Positions 9,266-20,227 of a stretch of 64,000 nt of DNA are shown here, in pieces (within the stretch, counting starts at the first letter, position 1; every line of letters starts with the position of its first letter). A program made the translations under genes and the position numbers. Origin of the DNA: Eurosta solidaginis (Eukaryota; Arthropoda; Insecta; Diptera; Tephritidae); NCBI RefSeq assembly GCF_040869045.1, contig NC_090319.1, positions 264,074,897-264,138,896 of the forward strand, written 5' to 3'. The notes under the pieces are model-generated. The model was not told the origin of the DNA and made no database searches. It saw nothing but the letters and a program-made list of their open reading frames with translations.

Positions 9266-9421
9266 CCTGACCTGGACGAATGTACTGTGTAACATTTTAA
9301 GAATTAATTATAAAAGGAGAAATCATTGTAAAATTGGATTGGATCAAATTGTACTTGGATTTTTAAACGTTTTTAAATAACATAAATACATTTTTATAAA
9401 ATAAAACCCGAAAATCCCACA
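9266..9421 (+). repeat. 3' LTR of the gypsy-like element (shortened)
   Basis: It shares CTGGACGAATGTACTGTGTA, CAAATTGTACTTGGATTTTT and AAAATCCCACA with the 5' LTR but lacks about 50 bp in the middle. The missing segment (CATAGTAGCTTTT plus AGTTTTGTAAAAA) instead occurs just upstream, at 9206-9230, after the integrase end. The boundary is therefore uncertain and a rearrangement is possible. Confidence 0.6.
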
Positions 9422-9546
9422 TATATATTTAAACAAATGTAAAGGTTTTTAGCGCCGCTGCCTTTGCAAATCAACTAAGGAACAATTGCGTAATCGAATA
9501 TGTGACGGAAATTTAATTTTATAGCGCATCGGATAAACTATTATAA

Positions 9547-9722
9547 TGTTGTTGTTGTAGCGATATAGTCACTCCCCGAAGGTTTTGGGAAGTGTTAACG
9601 ATGTTGATGGTCCTTTGCCAGATATTGAACCGCAACGTTCCGATGCCAAGCACCATCAAGGTACACGCGCGACCATCTCGAGAACGATTTAACATGACCA
9701 CATTAAACCTTATTGGCCACCC
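9547..9722 (-). mobile_element. fragment of the (CAA)-tailed SINE-like family
   Basis: GTTGTTGTTGTAGCGATATA, CACTCCCCGAAGG, GATGGTCCTTTGCC, CGACCATCTCGAGAACGATT and CCACATTAAACC parallel the reverse complement of the better copy at 49111-49430. It is diverged and truncated after about 175 bp. Confidence 0.7.
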
Positions 9723-9771
9723 AGCTTTGAGGTATGAAACTGTTTTAATATCTTTCTGATTTCAACCAGTA

Positions 9772-10110
9772 GTATGGAAATAACGGTTCCAGCCCAAATG
9801 GTGAATGGAAAAATTTATGTGTATGTGTGTGTAACCGCAAACACGCAAATGTGTGTGTGTGTGTATAACCGCAAAACCCAGATGTGTGTGTGTGTGTGCG
9901 AGTGAACTTTGTGAACCCAGTAAGAAATCGATCAGTATCTGATCAGATCAGTATCAGTCGCTCGATTTCTTGCTGGATTCACAAAGTTCACACACACACA
10001 CACACACACACAGATTTGGGGTTTTGCGGTTATACACACACACATACATACATAATTTTCCTTTCACATTTTTCCTTTCCACATTTGGGCTAGAGCCGTT
10101 ATTTCCATAC
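9772..10110. mobile_element. 339-bp palindromic MITE with (GT)n arms, TA target site
   Basis: The left arm starts GTATGGAAATAACGGTTCCA and the right arm, reverse complemented, GTATGGAAATAACGGCTCTA. The arms continue to pair through GT-rich tracts, ACCGCAAA, GTGAACTTTGTGAA and AGAAATCGA to a centre near 9943-9952 (CTGATCAGATCAG). TA flanks both ends (9770-9771 and 10111-10112), as for Tc1/mariner-superfamily MITEs. It has no coding capacity. The (GT)n/(CA)n tracts are part of the stem. Confidence 0.8.
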
Positions 10111-10112
10111 TA

Positions 10113-10635
10113 CTTCAACTTTTGTTCAAATTGTCTCTAAAATTGTAGTTAATTTACTGATATTAAAGGCTCTGAGTTTTAAGTGTTAAAGCTTAAATAA
10201 AATTTATGTTCCTACACTCAAAAAAAATATCCTAAAAACAATTAGAGCAGCTATTAAAATAGGAGAAAAGCATAAGATATTAAAATGAAGAAAATTGCCG
10301 ACAAGAAATTTAAAAATTACGTTATTATATCATGGTCGTGGATTTCTAATCGAGGTGCTCAACTTTACAGTCCAGTGCTCTCATTGACGGAGTTAACTCT
10401 AACTCGTACATGTTAATACTGTGAGAAATATTAAAATAAGTATTTTTGATGGAAAAAATTCAAGAAATACTTTCTCTCAAATTAATGAAAACTTTTATGC
10501 AAAAATTAGAAATTCTCACTCATTGAACTGAGATGCTTCTCAATTCAAATCAAATAAAGAAAAAAATTTTTATTAAAAAATAAATTCAAAATAGTATCAA
10601 AATATTCCTAAAAAAGTATCGAAATGATCTCGAAA
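10113..10635. other. AT-rich approach to the satellite, unassigned
   Basis: No open frame is supported. The last 100 bp (AGTATCGAAATGATCTCGAA type) already resembles the short subrepeats inside the satellite monomer. ACACTCAAAAAAAA at about 10215 resembles the ends of TIR elements seen elsewhere in the window. Confidence 0.4.
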
Positions 10636-13600
10636 TGGTCGTGCAAGTAATCCTGAATTTATCAATAAAACACACCCAAATAGATCTCGAAGCAATATCT
10701 AAAACAATGCCAAAAAAATTCGAAATTGTCCAAATATAATATCGAAAATAATCTCAAAATAGGCTCGATGCGATCCCAAACTTTCAGTCTTCAAATTAGT
10801 TTACAAGTAGACTAGAAATGATTTCGAAATAGTCCTGAAAGTAGTCTCAGCATGATATCAAAAATATTAGATCGACGCAGTATGATTTTTCGTCTGTTTC
10901 AATTCTTTACAGACCCATTATAATAGTATAATAGGTATGTTTATCGAACCAAAAATAAGTGTAGAGAAGTTCAGGGCAGAGCAGAGTAGAGCAGCTGTCA
11001 AAAACAAATAGAGCAAGCTCTCTTCCTAATTTGCCCCCAACTGTTGCCATTTTGTTACAAATCCTAATTGTGTGGAATAATTTAAGGCACGTTCTACTGG
11101 TCGTGCAAGTAATCCTGAATTTATCAATAAAACATACCCAAAGAGATCTCGAAGCAACATCTAAAACAATGCCAAAAAAATTCGAAATTGTCCAAATATA
11201 ATATCGAAAATAATCTCAAAATAGGCTCGATGCGATCCCAAACTTTTAGTCTTCAAATTAGTCTACAAGTAGACTAGAAATGATTTCGAAATAGTCCTGA
11301 AAGTAGTCTCAGCATGATACCAAAAATATTAGATCGACGCAGTATGATTTTTCGTCTGTTTCAATTCTTTACAGACCCATTATAATAGTATAATAGGTAT
11401 GTTTATCGAGCCAAAAATAAGTATAGAGAAGTTCAGGGCAGAGCAGAGTAGAGCAGCTGTCAAAAACAAATAGAGCAAGCTCGCTTCCTAATTTGCCCCC
11501 AACTGTTGCCATTTTGTTACAAATCCTAATTGTGTGGAATAATTTAAGGCACGTTCAACTGGTCGTGCAAGTAATCCTGAATTTATCAATAAAACATACC
11601 CAAAGAGATATCGAAGCAATATCTAAAACAATGCCAAAAAAATTCGAAATTGTCCAAATATAATATCGAAAATAATCTCAAAATAGGCTCGATGCGATCC
11701 CAAACTTATAGTCTTCAAATTAGTCTACAAGTAGACTAGAAAGGATTTCGAAATAGTCCTGAAAGTAGTCTCAGTATGATACCAAAAATATTAGATCGAC
11801 GCAGTATGATTTTTCGTCTGTTTCAATTCTTTACAGACCCATTATAATAGTATAATAGGTATGTTTATCGAACCAAAAATATGTATAGAGAAGTTCAGGG
11901 CAGAGCAGAGTAGAGCAGCTGTCAAAAACAAATAGAGCAAGCTCTCTTCCTAATTTGCCCCCAACTGTTGCCATTTTGTTACAAATCCTAATTGTGTGGA
12001 ATAAGTTAAGGCACGTTCAACTGGTCGTGCAAGTAATCCTGAATTTATCAATAAAACATACCCAAAGAGATCTCGAAGCAATATCTAAAACAGTGCCAAA
12101 AAAATTCGAAATTGTCCAAATATAATATCGAAAATAATCTCAAAATAGGCTCGATGCGATCCCAAACTTTTAGTCTTCAAATTAGTCTACAAGTAGACTA
12201 GAAATGATTTCGAAATAGTCCTGAAAGTAGTCTCAGCATGATACCAAAAATATTAGACCGACGCAGTATGATTTTTCGTCTGTTTCAATTCTTTACAGAC
12301 CCATTATAATAGTATAATAGGTATGTTTATCGAACCAAAAATAAGTATAGAGAAGTTCAGGGCAGAGCAGAGTAGAGCAGCTGTCAAAAACAAATAGAGC
12401 AAGCTCGCTTCCTAATTTTCCCCCAACTGTTGCCATTTTGTTACAAATCCTAATTGTGTGGAATAATTTAAGGCACGTTCAACTGGTCGTGCAAGTAATC
12501 CTGAATTTATCAATAAAACATACCAAAAGAGATCTCGAAGCAATATCTAAAACAATGCCAAAAAAATTCGAAATTGTCCAAATATAATATCGAAAATAAT
12601 CTCAAAATAGGCTCGATGCGATCCCAAACTTTTAGTCTTCAAATTAGTCTACAAGTAGACTAGAAATGATTTCGAAATAGTCCTGAAAGTAGTCTCAGCA
12701 TGATACCAAAAATATTAGATCGACGCAGTATGATTTTTCGTCTGTTTCAATTCTTTACAGACCCATTATAATAGTATAATAGGTATGTTTATCGAACCAA
12801 AAATAAGTATAGAGAAGTTCAGGGCAGAGCAGAGTAGAGCAGCTGTCAAAAACAAATAGATCAAGCTCGCCCCCAACTGTTGCCATTTTGTTACAAATCC
12901 TAATTGTGTGGAATAATTTAAGGCACGTTCAACTGGTCGTGCAAGTAATCCTGAATTTATCAATAAAACATACCCAAAGAGATCTCGAAGAAATATCTAA
13001 AACAATGCCAAAAAAATTCGAAACTGTCCAAATATAATATCGAAAATAATCTCAAAATAGGCTCGATGCGATCCCAAACCTTTAGTCTTCAAATTAGTCT
13101 ACAAGTAGACTAGAAATGATTTCGAAATTGTCCTGAAAGTAGTCTCAGCATGATACCAAAAATATTAGATCGACGCAGTATGATTTTTCGTCTGTTTCAA
13201 TTCTTTACAGACCCATTATAATAGTATACTAGGCATGTTTATCGAACCAAAAATAAGTATAGAGAAGTTCAGGGCAGAGCAGAGTAGAGCAGCTGCCAAA
13301 AACAAATAGAGCAAGCTCGCTTCCTAATTTGCCCCCAACTGTTGCCATTTTGTTACAAATCCTAATTGTGTGGAATAATTTAAGGCACGTTCAACTGGTC
13401 GTGCAAGTAATCCTGAATTTATCAATAAAACATACCCAAAGAAATCTGGAAGCAATATCTAAAACAATGCCAAAAAAATTCGAAATTGTCCAAATATAAT
13501 ATCGAAAATAATCTCAAAATAGGCTCGATGCGATCCCAAACTTTTAGTCTTCAAATTAGTCTACAAGTAGACTAGAAATGATTTCGAAATAGTCCTGAAA

Positions 13601-16600
13601 GTAGTCTCAGCATGATACCAAAAATATTAGATCGACGCAGTATGATTTTTCGTCTGTTTCAATTCTTTACAGACCCATTATAATAGTATAATAGGTATGT
13701 TTATCGAACCAAAAATAAGTATAGAGAAGTTCAGGGCAGAGCAGAGTAGAGCAGCTGCCAAAAACAAATAGAGCAAGCTCGCTTCCTAATTTGCCCCCAA
13801 CTGTTGCCATTTTGTTACAAATCCTAATTGTGTGGAATAATTTAAGGCACGTTCAACTGGTCGTGCAAGTAATCCTGAATTTATCAATAAAACATACCCA
13901 AAGAGATCTCGAAGCAATATCTAAAACAATGCCAAAAAAATTCGAAATTGTCCAAATATAATATCGAAAATAATCTCAAAATAGGCTCGATGCGATCCCA
14001 AACTTTTAGTCTTCAAATTAGTCTACAAGTAGACTAGAAATGATTTCGAAATAGTCCTGAAAGTAGTCTCAGCATGATACCAAAAATATTAGATCGACGC
14101 AGTATGATTTTTCGTCTGTTTCAATTCTTTACAGACCCATTATAATAGTATAATAGGTATGTTTATCGAACCAAAAATAAGTATAGAGAAGTTCAGAGCA
14201 GAGCAGAGTAGAGCAGCTGCCAAAAACAAATAGAGCAAGCTCGCTTCCTAATTTGCCCCCAACTGTTGCCATTTTGTTACAAATCCTAATTGTGTGGAAT
14301 AATTTAAGGCACGTTCAACTGGTCGTGCAAGTAATCCTGAATTTATCAATAAAACATACCCAAAGAGATCTCGAAGCAATATCTAAAACAATGCCAAAAA
14401 AATTCGAAATTGTCCAAATATAATATCGAAAATAATCTCAAAATAGGCTCGATGCGATCCCAAACCTTTAGTCTTCAAATTAGTCTACAAGTAGACTAGA
14501 AATGATTTCGAAATTGTCCTGAAAGTAGTCTCAGCATGATACCAAAAATATTAGATCGACGCAGTATGATTTTTCGTCTGTTTCAATTCTTTACAGACCC
14601 ATTATAATAGTATAATAGGCATGTTTATCGAACCAAAAATAAGTATAGAGAAGTTCAGGGCAGAGCAGAGTAGAGCAGCTGCCAAAAACAAATAGAGCAA
14701 GCTCGCTTCCTAATTTGCCCCCAACTGTTGCCATTTTGTTACAAATCCTAATTGTGTGGAATAATTTAAGGCACGTTCAACTGGTCGTGCAAGTAATCCT
14801 GAATTTATCAATAAAACATACCCAAAGAGATCTCGAAGCAATATCTAAAACAATGCCAAAAAAATTCGAAATTGTCCAAATCTAATATCGAAAATAATCT
14901 CAAAATAGGCTCGATGCGATCCCAAACTTTTAGTCTTCAAATTAGTCTACAAGTAGACTAGAAATGATTTCGAAATAGTCCTGAAAGTAGTCTGAGCATG
15001 ATACCAAAAATATTAGATCGACGCAGTATGATTTTTCGTCTGTTCCAATTCTTTACAGACCCATTATAATAGTATAATAGGTATGTTTATCGAACCAAAA
15101 ATAAGTATAGAGAAGTTCAGGGCAGAGCAGAGTAGAGCAGCTGCCAAAAACAAATAGAGCAAGCTCGCTTCCTAATTTGCCCCCAACTGTTGCCATTTTG
15201 TTACAAATCCTAATTGTGTGGAATAATTTAAGGCACGTTCAACTGGTCGTGCAAGTGATCCTGAATTTATCAATAAAACATACCCAAAGAGATCTCGAAG
15301 CAATATCTAAAACAATGCCAAAAAAATTCGAAATTGTCCAAATATAATATGGAAAATAATCTCAAAATAGGCTCGATGCGATCCCAAACCTTTAGTCTTC
15401 AAATTAGTCTACAAGTAGACTAGAAATGATTTCGAAATAGTCCTGAAAGTAGTCTCAGCATGATACCAAAAATATTAGATCGACGCAGTATGATTTTTCG
15501 TCTGTTTCAATTCTTTACAGACCCATTATAATAGTATAATAGGTATGTTTATCGAACCAAAAATAAGTATAGAGAAGTTCAGAGCAGAGCAGAGTAGAGC
15601 AGCTGCCAAAAACAAATAGAGCAAGCTCGCTTCCTAATTTGCCCCCAACTGTTGCCATTTTGTTACAAATCCTAATTGTGTGGAATAATTTAAGGCACGT
15701 TCAACTGGTCGTGCAAGTAATCCTGAATTTATCAATAAAACATACCCAAAGAGATCTCGAAGCAATATCTAAAACAATGCCAAAAAAATTCGAAATTGTC
15801 CAAATATAATATCGAAAATAATCTCAAAATAGGCTCGATGCGATCCCAAACCTTTAGTCTTCAAATTAGTCTACAAGTAGACTAGAAATGATTTCGAAAT
15901 TGTCCTGAAAGTAGTCTCAGCATGATACCAAAAATATTAGATCGACGCAGTATGATTTTTCGTCTGTTTCAATTCTTTACAGACCCATTATAATAGTATA
16001 ATAGGCATGTTTATCGAACCAAAAATAAGTATAGAGAAGTTCAGGGCAGAGCAGAGTAGAGCAGCTGCCAAAAACAAATAGAGCAAGCTCGCTTCCTAAT
16101 TTGCCCCCAACTGTTGCCATTTTGTTACAAATCCTAATTGTGTGGAATAATTTAAGGCACGTTCAACTGGTCGTGCAAGTAATCCTGAATTTATCAATAA
16201 AACATACCCGAAGAGATCTCGAAGCAATATCTAAAACAATGCCAAAAAAATTCGAAATTGTCCAAATCTAATATCGAAAATAATCTCAAAATAGGCTCGA
16301 TGCGATCCCAAACTTTTAGTCTTCAAATTAGTCTACAAGTAGACTAGAAATGATTTCGAAATAGTCCTGAAAGTAGTCTGAGCATGATACCAAAAATATT
16401 AGATCGACGAGTATGATTTTTCGTCTGTTCCAATTCTTTACAGACCCATTATAATAGTATAATAGGTATGTTTATCGAACCAAAAATAAGTATAGAGAAG
16501 TTCAGGGCAGAGCAGAGTAGAGCAGCTGCCAAAAACAAATAGAGCAAGCTCGCTTCCTAATTTGCCCCCAACTGTTGCCATTTTGTTACAAATCCTAATT

Positions 16601-18452
16601 GTGTGGAATAATTTAAGGCACGTTCAACTGGTCGTGCAAGTAATCCTGAATTTATCAATAAAACATACCCAAAGAGATCTCGAAGCAATATCTAAAACAA
16701 TGCCAAAAAAATTCGAAATTGTCCAAATATAATATCGAAAATAATCTCAAAATAGGCTCGATGCGATCCCAAACTTTTAGTCTTCAAATTAGTCTACAAG
16801 TAGACTAGAAATGATTTCGAAATAGTCCTGAAAGTAGTCTCAGCATGATACCAAAAATATTAGATCGACGCAGTATGATTTTTCGTCTGTTTCAATTCTT
16901 TACAGACCCATTATAATAGTATAATAGGTATGTTTATCGAACCAAAAATAAGTATAGAGAAGTTCAGGGCAGAGCAGAGTAGAGCAGCTGCCAAAAACAA
17001 ATAGAGCAAGCTCGCTTCCTAATTTGCCCCCAACTGTTGCCATTTTGTTACAAATCCTAATTGTGTGGAATAATTTAAGGCACGTGCAAGTAATCCTGAA
17101 TTTATCAATAAAACATACCCAAAGAGATCTCGAAGCAATATCTAAAATAATGCCAAAAAAATTCGAAATTGTCCAAATGTAATATCGAAAATAATCTCAA
17201 AATAGGCTCGATGCGATCCCAAACTTTTAGTCTTCAAATTAGTCTACAAGTAGACTAGAAATGATTTCGAAATAGTCCTGAAAGTAGTCTCAGCATGATA
17301 CCAAAAATATTAGATCGACGCAGTATGATTTTTCGTCTGTTTCAATTCTTTACAGACCCATTATAATAGTATAATGGGTATGTTTATCGAACCAAAAATA
17401 AGTATAGAGAAGTTCAGCGCAGAGCAGAGTAGAGCAGCTGTCAAAAACAAATAGAGCAAGCTCTCCCCCAACTGTTGCCATTTTGTTACAAATCCTAATT
17501 GTGTGGAATAATTTAAGGCACGTTCAACTGGTCGTGCAAGTAATCCTGAATTTATCAATAAAACATACCCAAAGAGATCTCGAAGCAATATCTAAAACAA
17601 TGCCAAAAAAATTCGAAATTGTCCAAATATAATATCGAAAATAATCTCAAAATAGGCTCGATGCGATCCCAAACTTTTAGTCTTCAAATTAGTCTACAAG
17701 TAGACTAGAAATGATTTCGAAATAGTCCTGAAAGTAGTCTCAGCATGATACCAAAAATATTAGATCGACGCAGTATGATTTTTCGTCTGTTTCAATTCTT
17801 TACAGACCCATTATAATAGTATAATAGGTATGTTTATCGAACCAAAAATAAGTATAGAGAAGTTCAGAGCAGAGCAGAGTAGAGCAGCTGCCAAAAACAA
17901 ATAGAGCAAGCTCGCTTCCTAATTTGCCCCCAACTGTTGCCATTTTGTTACAAATCCTAATTGTGTGGAATAATTTAAGGCCCGTTCAACTGGTCGTGCA
18001 AGTAATCCTGAATTTATCAATAAAACATACCCAAAGAGATCTCGAAGCAATATCTAAAACAATGCCAAAAAAATTCGAAATTGTCCAAATATAATATCGA
18101 AAATAATCTCAAAATAGGCTCGATGCGATCCCAAACTTTTAGTCTTCAAATTAGTCTACAAGTAGACTAGAAATGATTTCGAAATAGTCCCGAAAGTAGT
18201 CTCAGCATGATACCAAAAATATTAGATCGACGCAGTATGATTTTTCGTCTGTTTCAATTCTTTACAGACCCATTATAATAGTATAATAGGTATGTTTATC
18301 GAACCAAAAATAAGTATAGAGAAGTTCAGGGCAGAGCAGAGTAGAGCAGCTGTCAAAAACAAATAGAGCAAACTCGCTTCTTAATTTGTCCCCAACTGTT
18401 GCCATTTTGTTACAAATCCTAATTGTGTGGAATAATTTAAGGCACGTTCAAC
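10636..18452 (+). repeat. satellite array, 17 monomers of about 462 bp
   Basis: The phrase TGGTCGTGCAAGTAATCCTG marks monomer starts at 10636, 11098, 11560, 12022, 12484, 12934, 13396, 13858, 14320, 14782, 15244, 15706, 16168, 16629, 17529 and 17991; at 17079 the same boundary has lost its first bases. The period is 462 bp except 450 or 461 where 12-bp or 1-bp deletions occur. Monomers differ at a few percent of positions or fewer. Each has the dyad AGTCTACAAGTAGACT and short CGAAAT-type subrepeats. The array ends abruptly after GGCACGTTCAAC. Apparent frames on the complementary strand arise only where 12-bp deletions restore them and are not genes. Confidence 0.97.
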
Positions 18453-18890
18453 AGAACTTGATCAGTGACATTGCGTGGATATCACAAAATGAAAAAAGTT
18501 AGAAGCAAATTACAAAGCTAACAGTGAGGCATTCATATACATAGCTGAGTTGATAGAGACATTTTTCTTATATAACAGTTTGAATGAAGGTGTACTCGAG
18601 TTAAAAAACTCAGCAGCCGAAATTCCAGCTGATGGAGAAGTGAAATTCAGAAACATTGTGAATTCATACAAGTGAAAAATCTTTCTATTTCTCCATTGCC
18701 ATACCTACCTGTCAAATAATAGCTGACAGGGAGAACGGCTGTCACGAATGGCCAGAGAATGGAAGAAAGGTTTGTTTTTTGCTAGCGGTTATTAAATTGA
18801 AATGCCATGAATTGCCCAATTGTGTTTCAAATCAGTTTTTCTTTTAAATATATATACTGAAAATCAGGCTACATATTAATATTCATTTTT
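18453..18890. other. unassigned DNA between satellite and Helentron-like element
   Basis: No open frame is supported. CTGTCA/TGACAG motifs occur near 18710-18750. Nothing else recognised. Confidence 0.4.
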
Positions 18891-19031
18891 ATACTCAGTT
18901 GAGCAGAGCTCACAGAGTATATTAAGTTTGATTGGATAACGGTTGGTTGTACATATATAAAGGAATCGAGATAGATATAGACTTCCATATATCAAAATAA
19001 TCAGGATCGAAAAAAAATTTGATTGAGCCAT

Positions 19032-19069
19032 GTCCGTCCGTCCGTCCGTCCGTCCGTCCGTCCGTCCGT
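19032..19069 (+). repeat. (GTCC)n microsatellite
   Basis: About nine tandem GTCC units inside the Helentron-like element, the GTCY-type repeat typical of DINE-1/mini-me elements. It makes the complementary strand look like an arginine/threonine/aspartate repeat frame, which is not a gene. Confidence 0.9.
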
Positions 19070-20227
19070 TAACACGATAACTTGAGTAAATTTTGAGGTA
19101 TCTTGATGAAATTTGGTATGTAGATTCCTGGGCACTCATCTCAGATCGCTATTTAAAATGAACGATATCGGACTATAACCACGCCCACTTTTTCGATATC
19201 GAAAATTTCGAAAAACCGAAAAAATGCGATAATTCATTGCCAAAGGCGGTTAAAGCGATGAAACTTGGCAGATGGGTTAACGTTATGACACAGAATAGAA
19301 AATTGGTAAGATTTTGGACAATGGGCGTGGCACCGCCCACTTTTACAAGAAGGTAATTTAAAAGTTTTGCAAGCTGTAATTTGGCAGTCGTTGAAGATAT
19401 CATGATGAAATTTGGCAGGAACGCTACTACTATTCCTATATATGTGCTAAATAAAAATTAGCAAAATTGGATGAAGAACACGCCCACTTTTTAAAAAAAA
19501 TTTTTTTTAAATTCAAATTTTAACAAAAAATTTAATATCTTTACTGTATATAAGTAAATTAAGTCAAAATTCAACTCCTGTAATGACATGATGCAACAAA
19601 ATACAAAAATAAAAGAAAATTTCAAAATGGGCGTGGCTCCGCCCAGTTTCATTTAGTTTGTCTAGAATACTTTTAATGCCATAAGTCGAACAAAAATTTA
19701 CCAATCCTTCTCAAATTTGGTAGGGACATAGATTCTATGACGGTAACTGTTCTCTGTGAAAATGGGCGAAATCGGTGGAAGCCACGCCCAGTTTTTATAC
19801 ACAGTCCACCGTCTGTCCTTCCGCTCGGCCGTTAACACAATAACTTGAGCAAACAACGATATATCTTTACTAAACTTAGCCCACCTACTTATCTGAACTC
19901 ACTTTATCTTGGTATAAAAAATGGCCGAAATCCGACCATAACCACGCCCACTTTATCGATATCGAAAATTACGAAAAATGAAAAAAATGCCATAATTCTA
20001 TACCAAATACGAAAAAAGGGATGAAACATGGTAACTGGATTGGCTTATTGACGCAAAATATAACTTTGGAAAAAACTTTGTAAAATGGGTGTGACACCTA
20101 CCATATTAAGTAGAAGAAAATGAAAAAGTTCTACAAGGCGAAATCAACAGCCCTTGGAATCTTGGCAGGAATACTGTTAGTGGTATTGCATATATAAATA
20201 AATTAGCAGTACCCGATAGATGATTTT

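Larger units (their letters stand above)
1518..9421 (+). mobile_element. Ty3/gypsy-like LTR element, internally deleted and carrying a nested P-like transposon
   Basis: The order seen is LTR, primer-site candidate, purine-rich leader, gag start at 2566, P-like insertion (2662-7563), gag remainder with zinc knuckle, aspartic protease, a short pre-RT stretch, integrase C-terminus and 3' LTR. The RT, RNase H and integrase catalytic core are missing, apparently joined out near 8855. Several frameshifts and stops break gag and protease, so the copy cannot act alone. LTR differences point to an old insertion. The P-like element entered after it. Terminal target duplications of the gypsy copy were not found. 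Confidence 0.75.

Noticed and set aside
12766..17588. Minus-strand frames inside the satellite (65 and 75 codons)
   Set aside because: They appear only in monomers where a 12-bp deletion keeps the frame open and are closed in the others; no protein similarity.
10636..18452. CRISPR-like array
   Set aside because: The repeats are 462-bp head-to-tail monomers without spacers, in a fly genome; this is a satellite.
18876..19139. Minus-strand frame with an RTDGRTDG repeat
   Set aside because: It is the translation of the (GTCC)n microsatellite.
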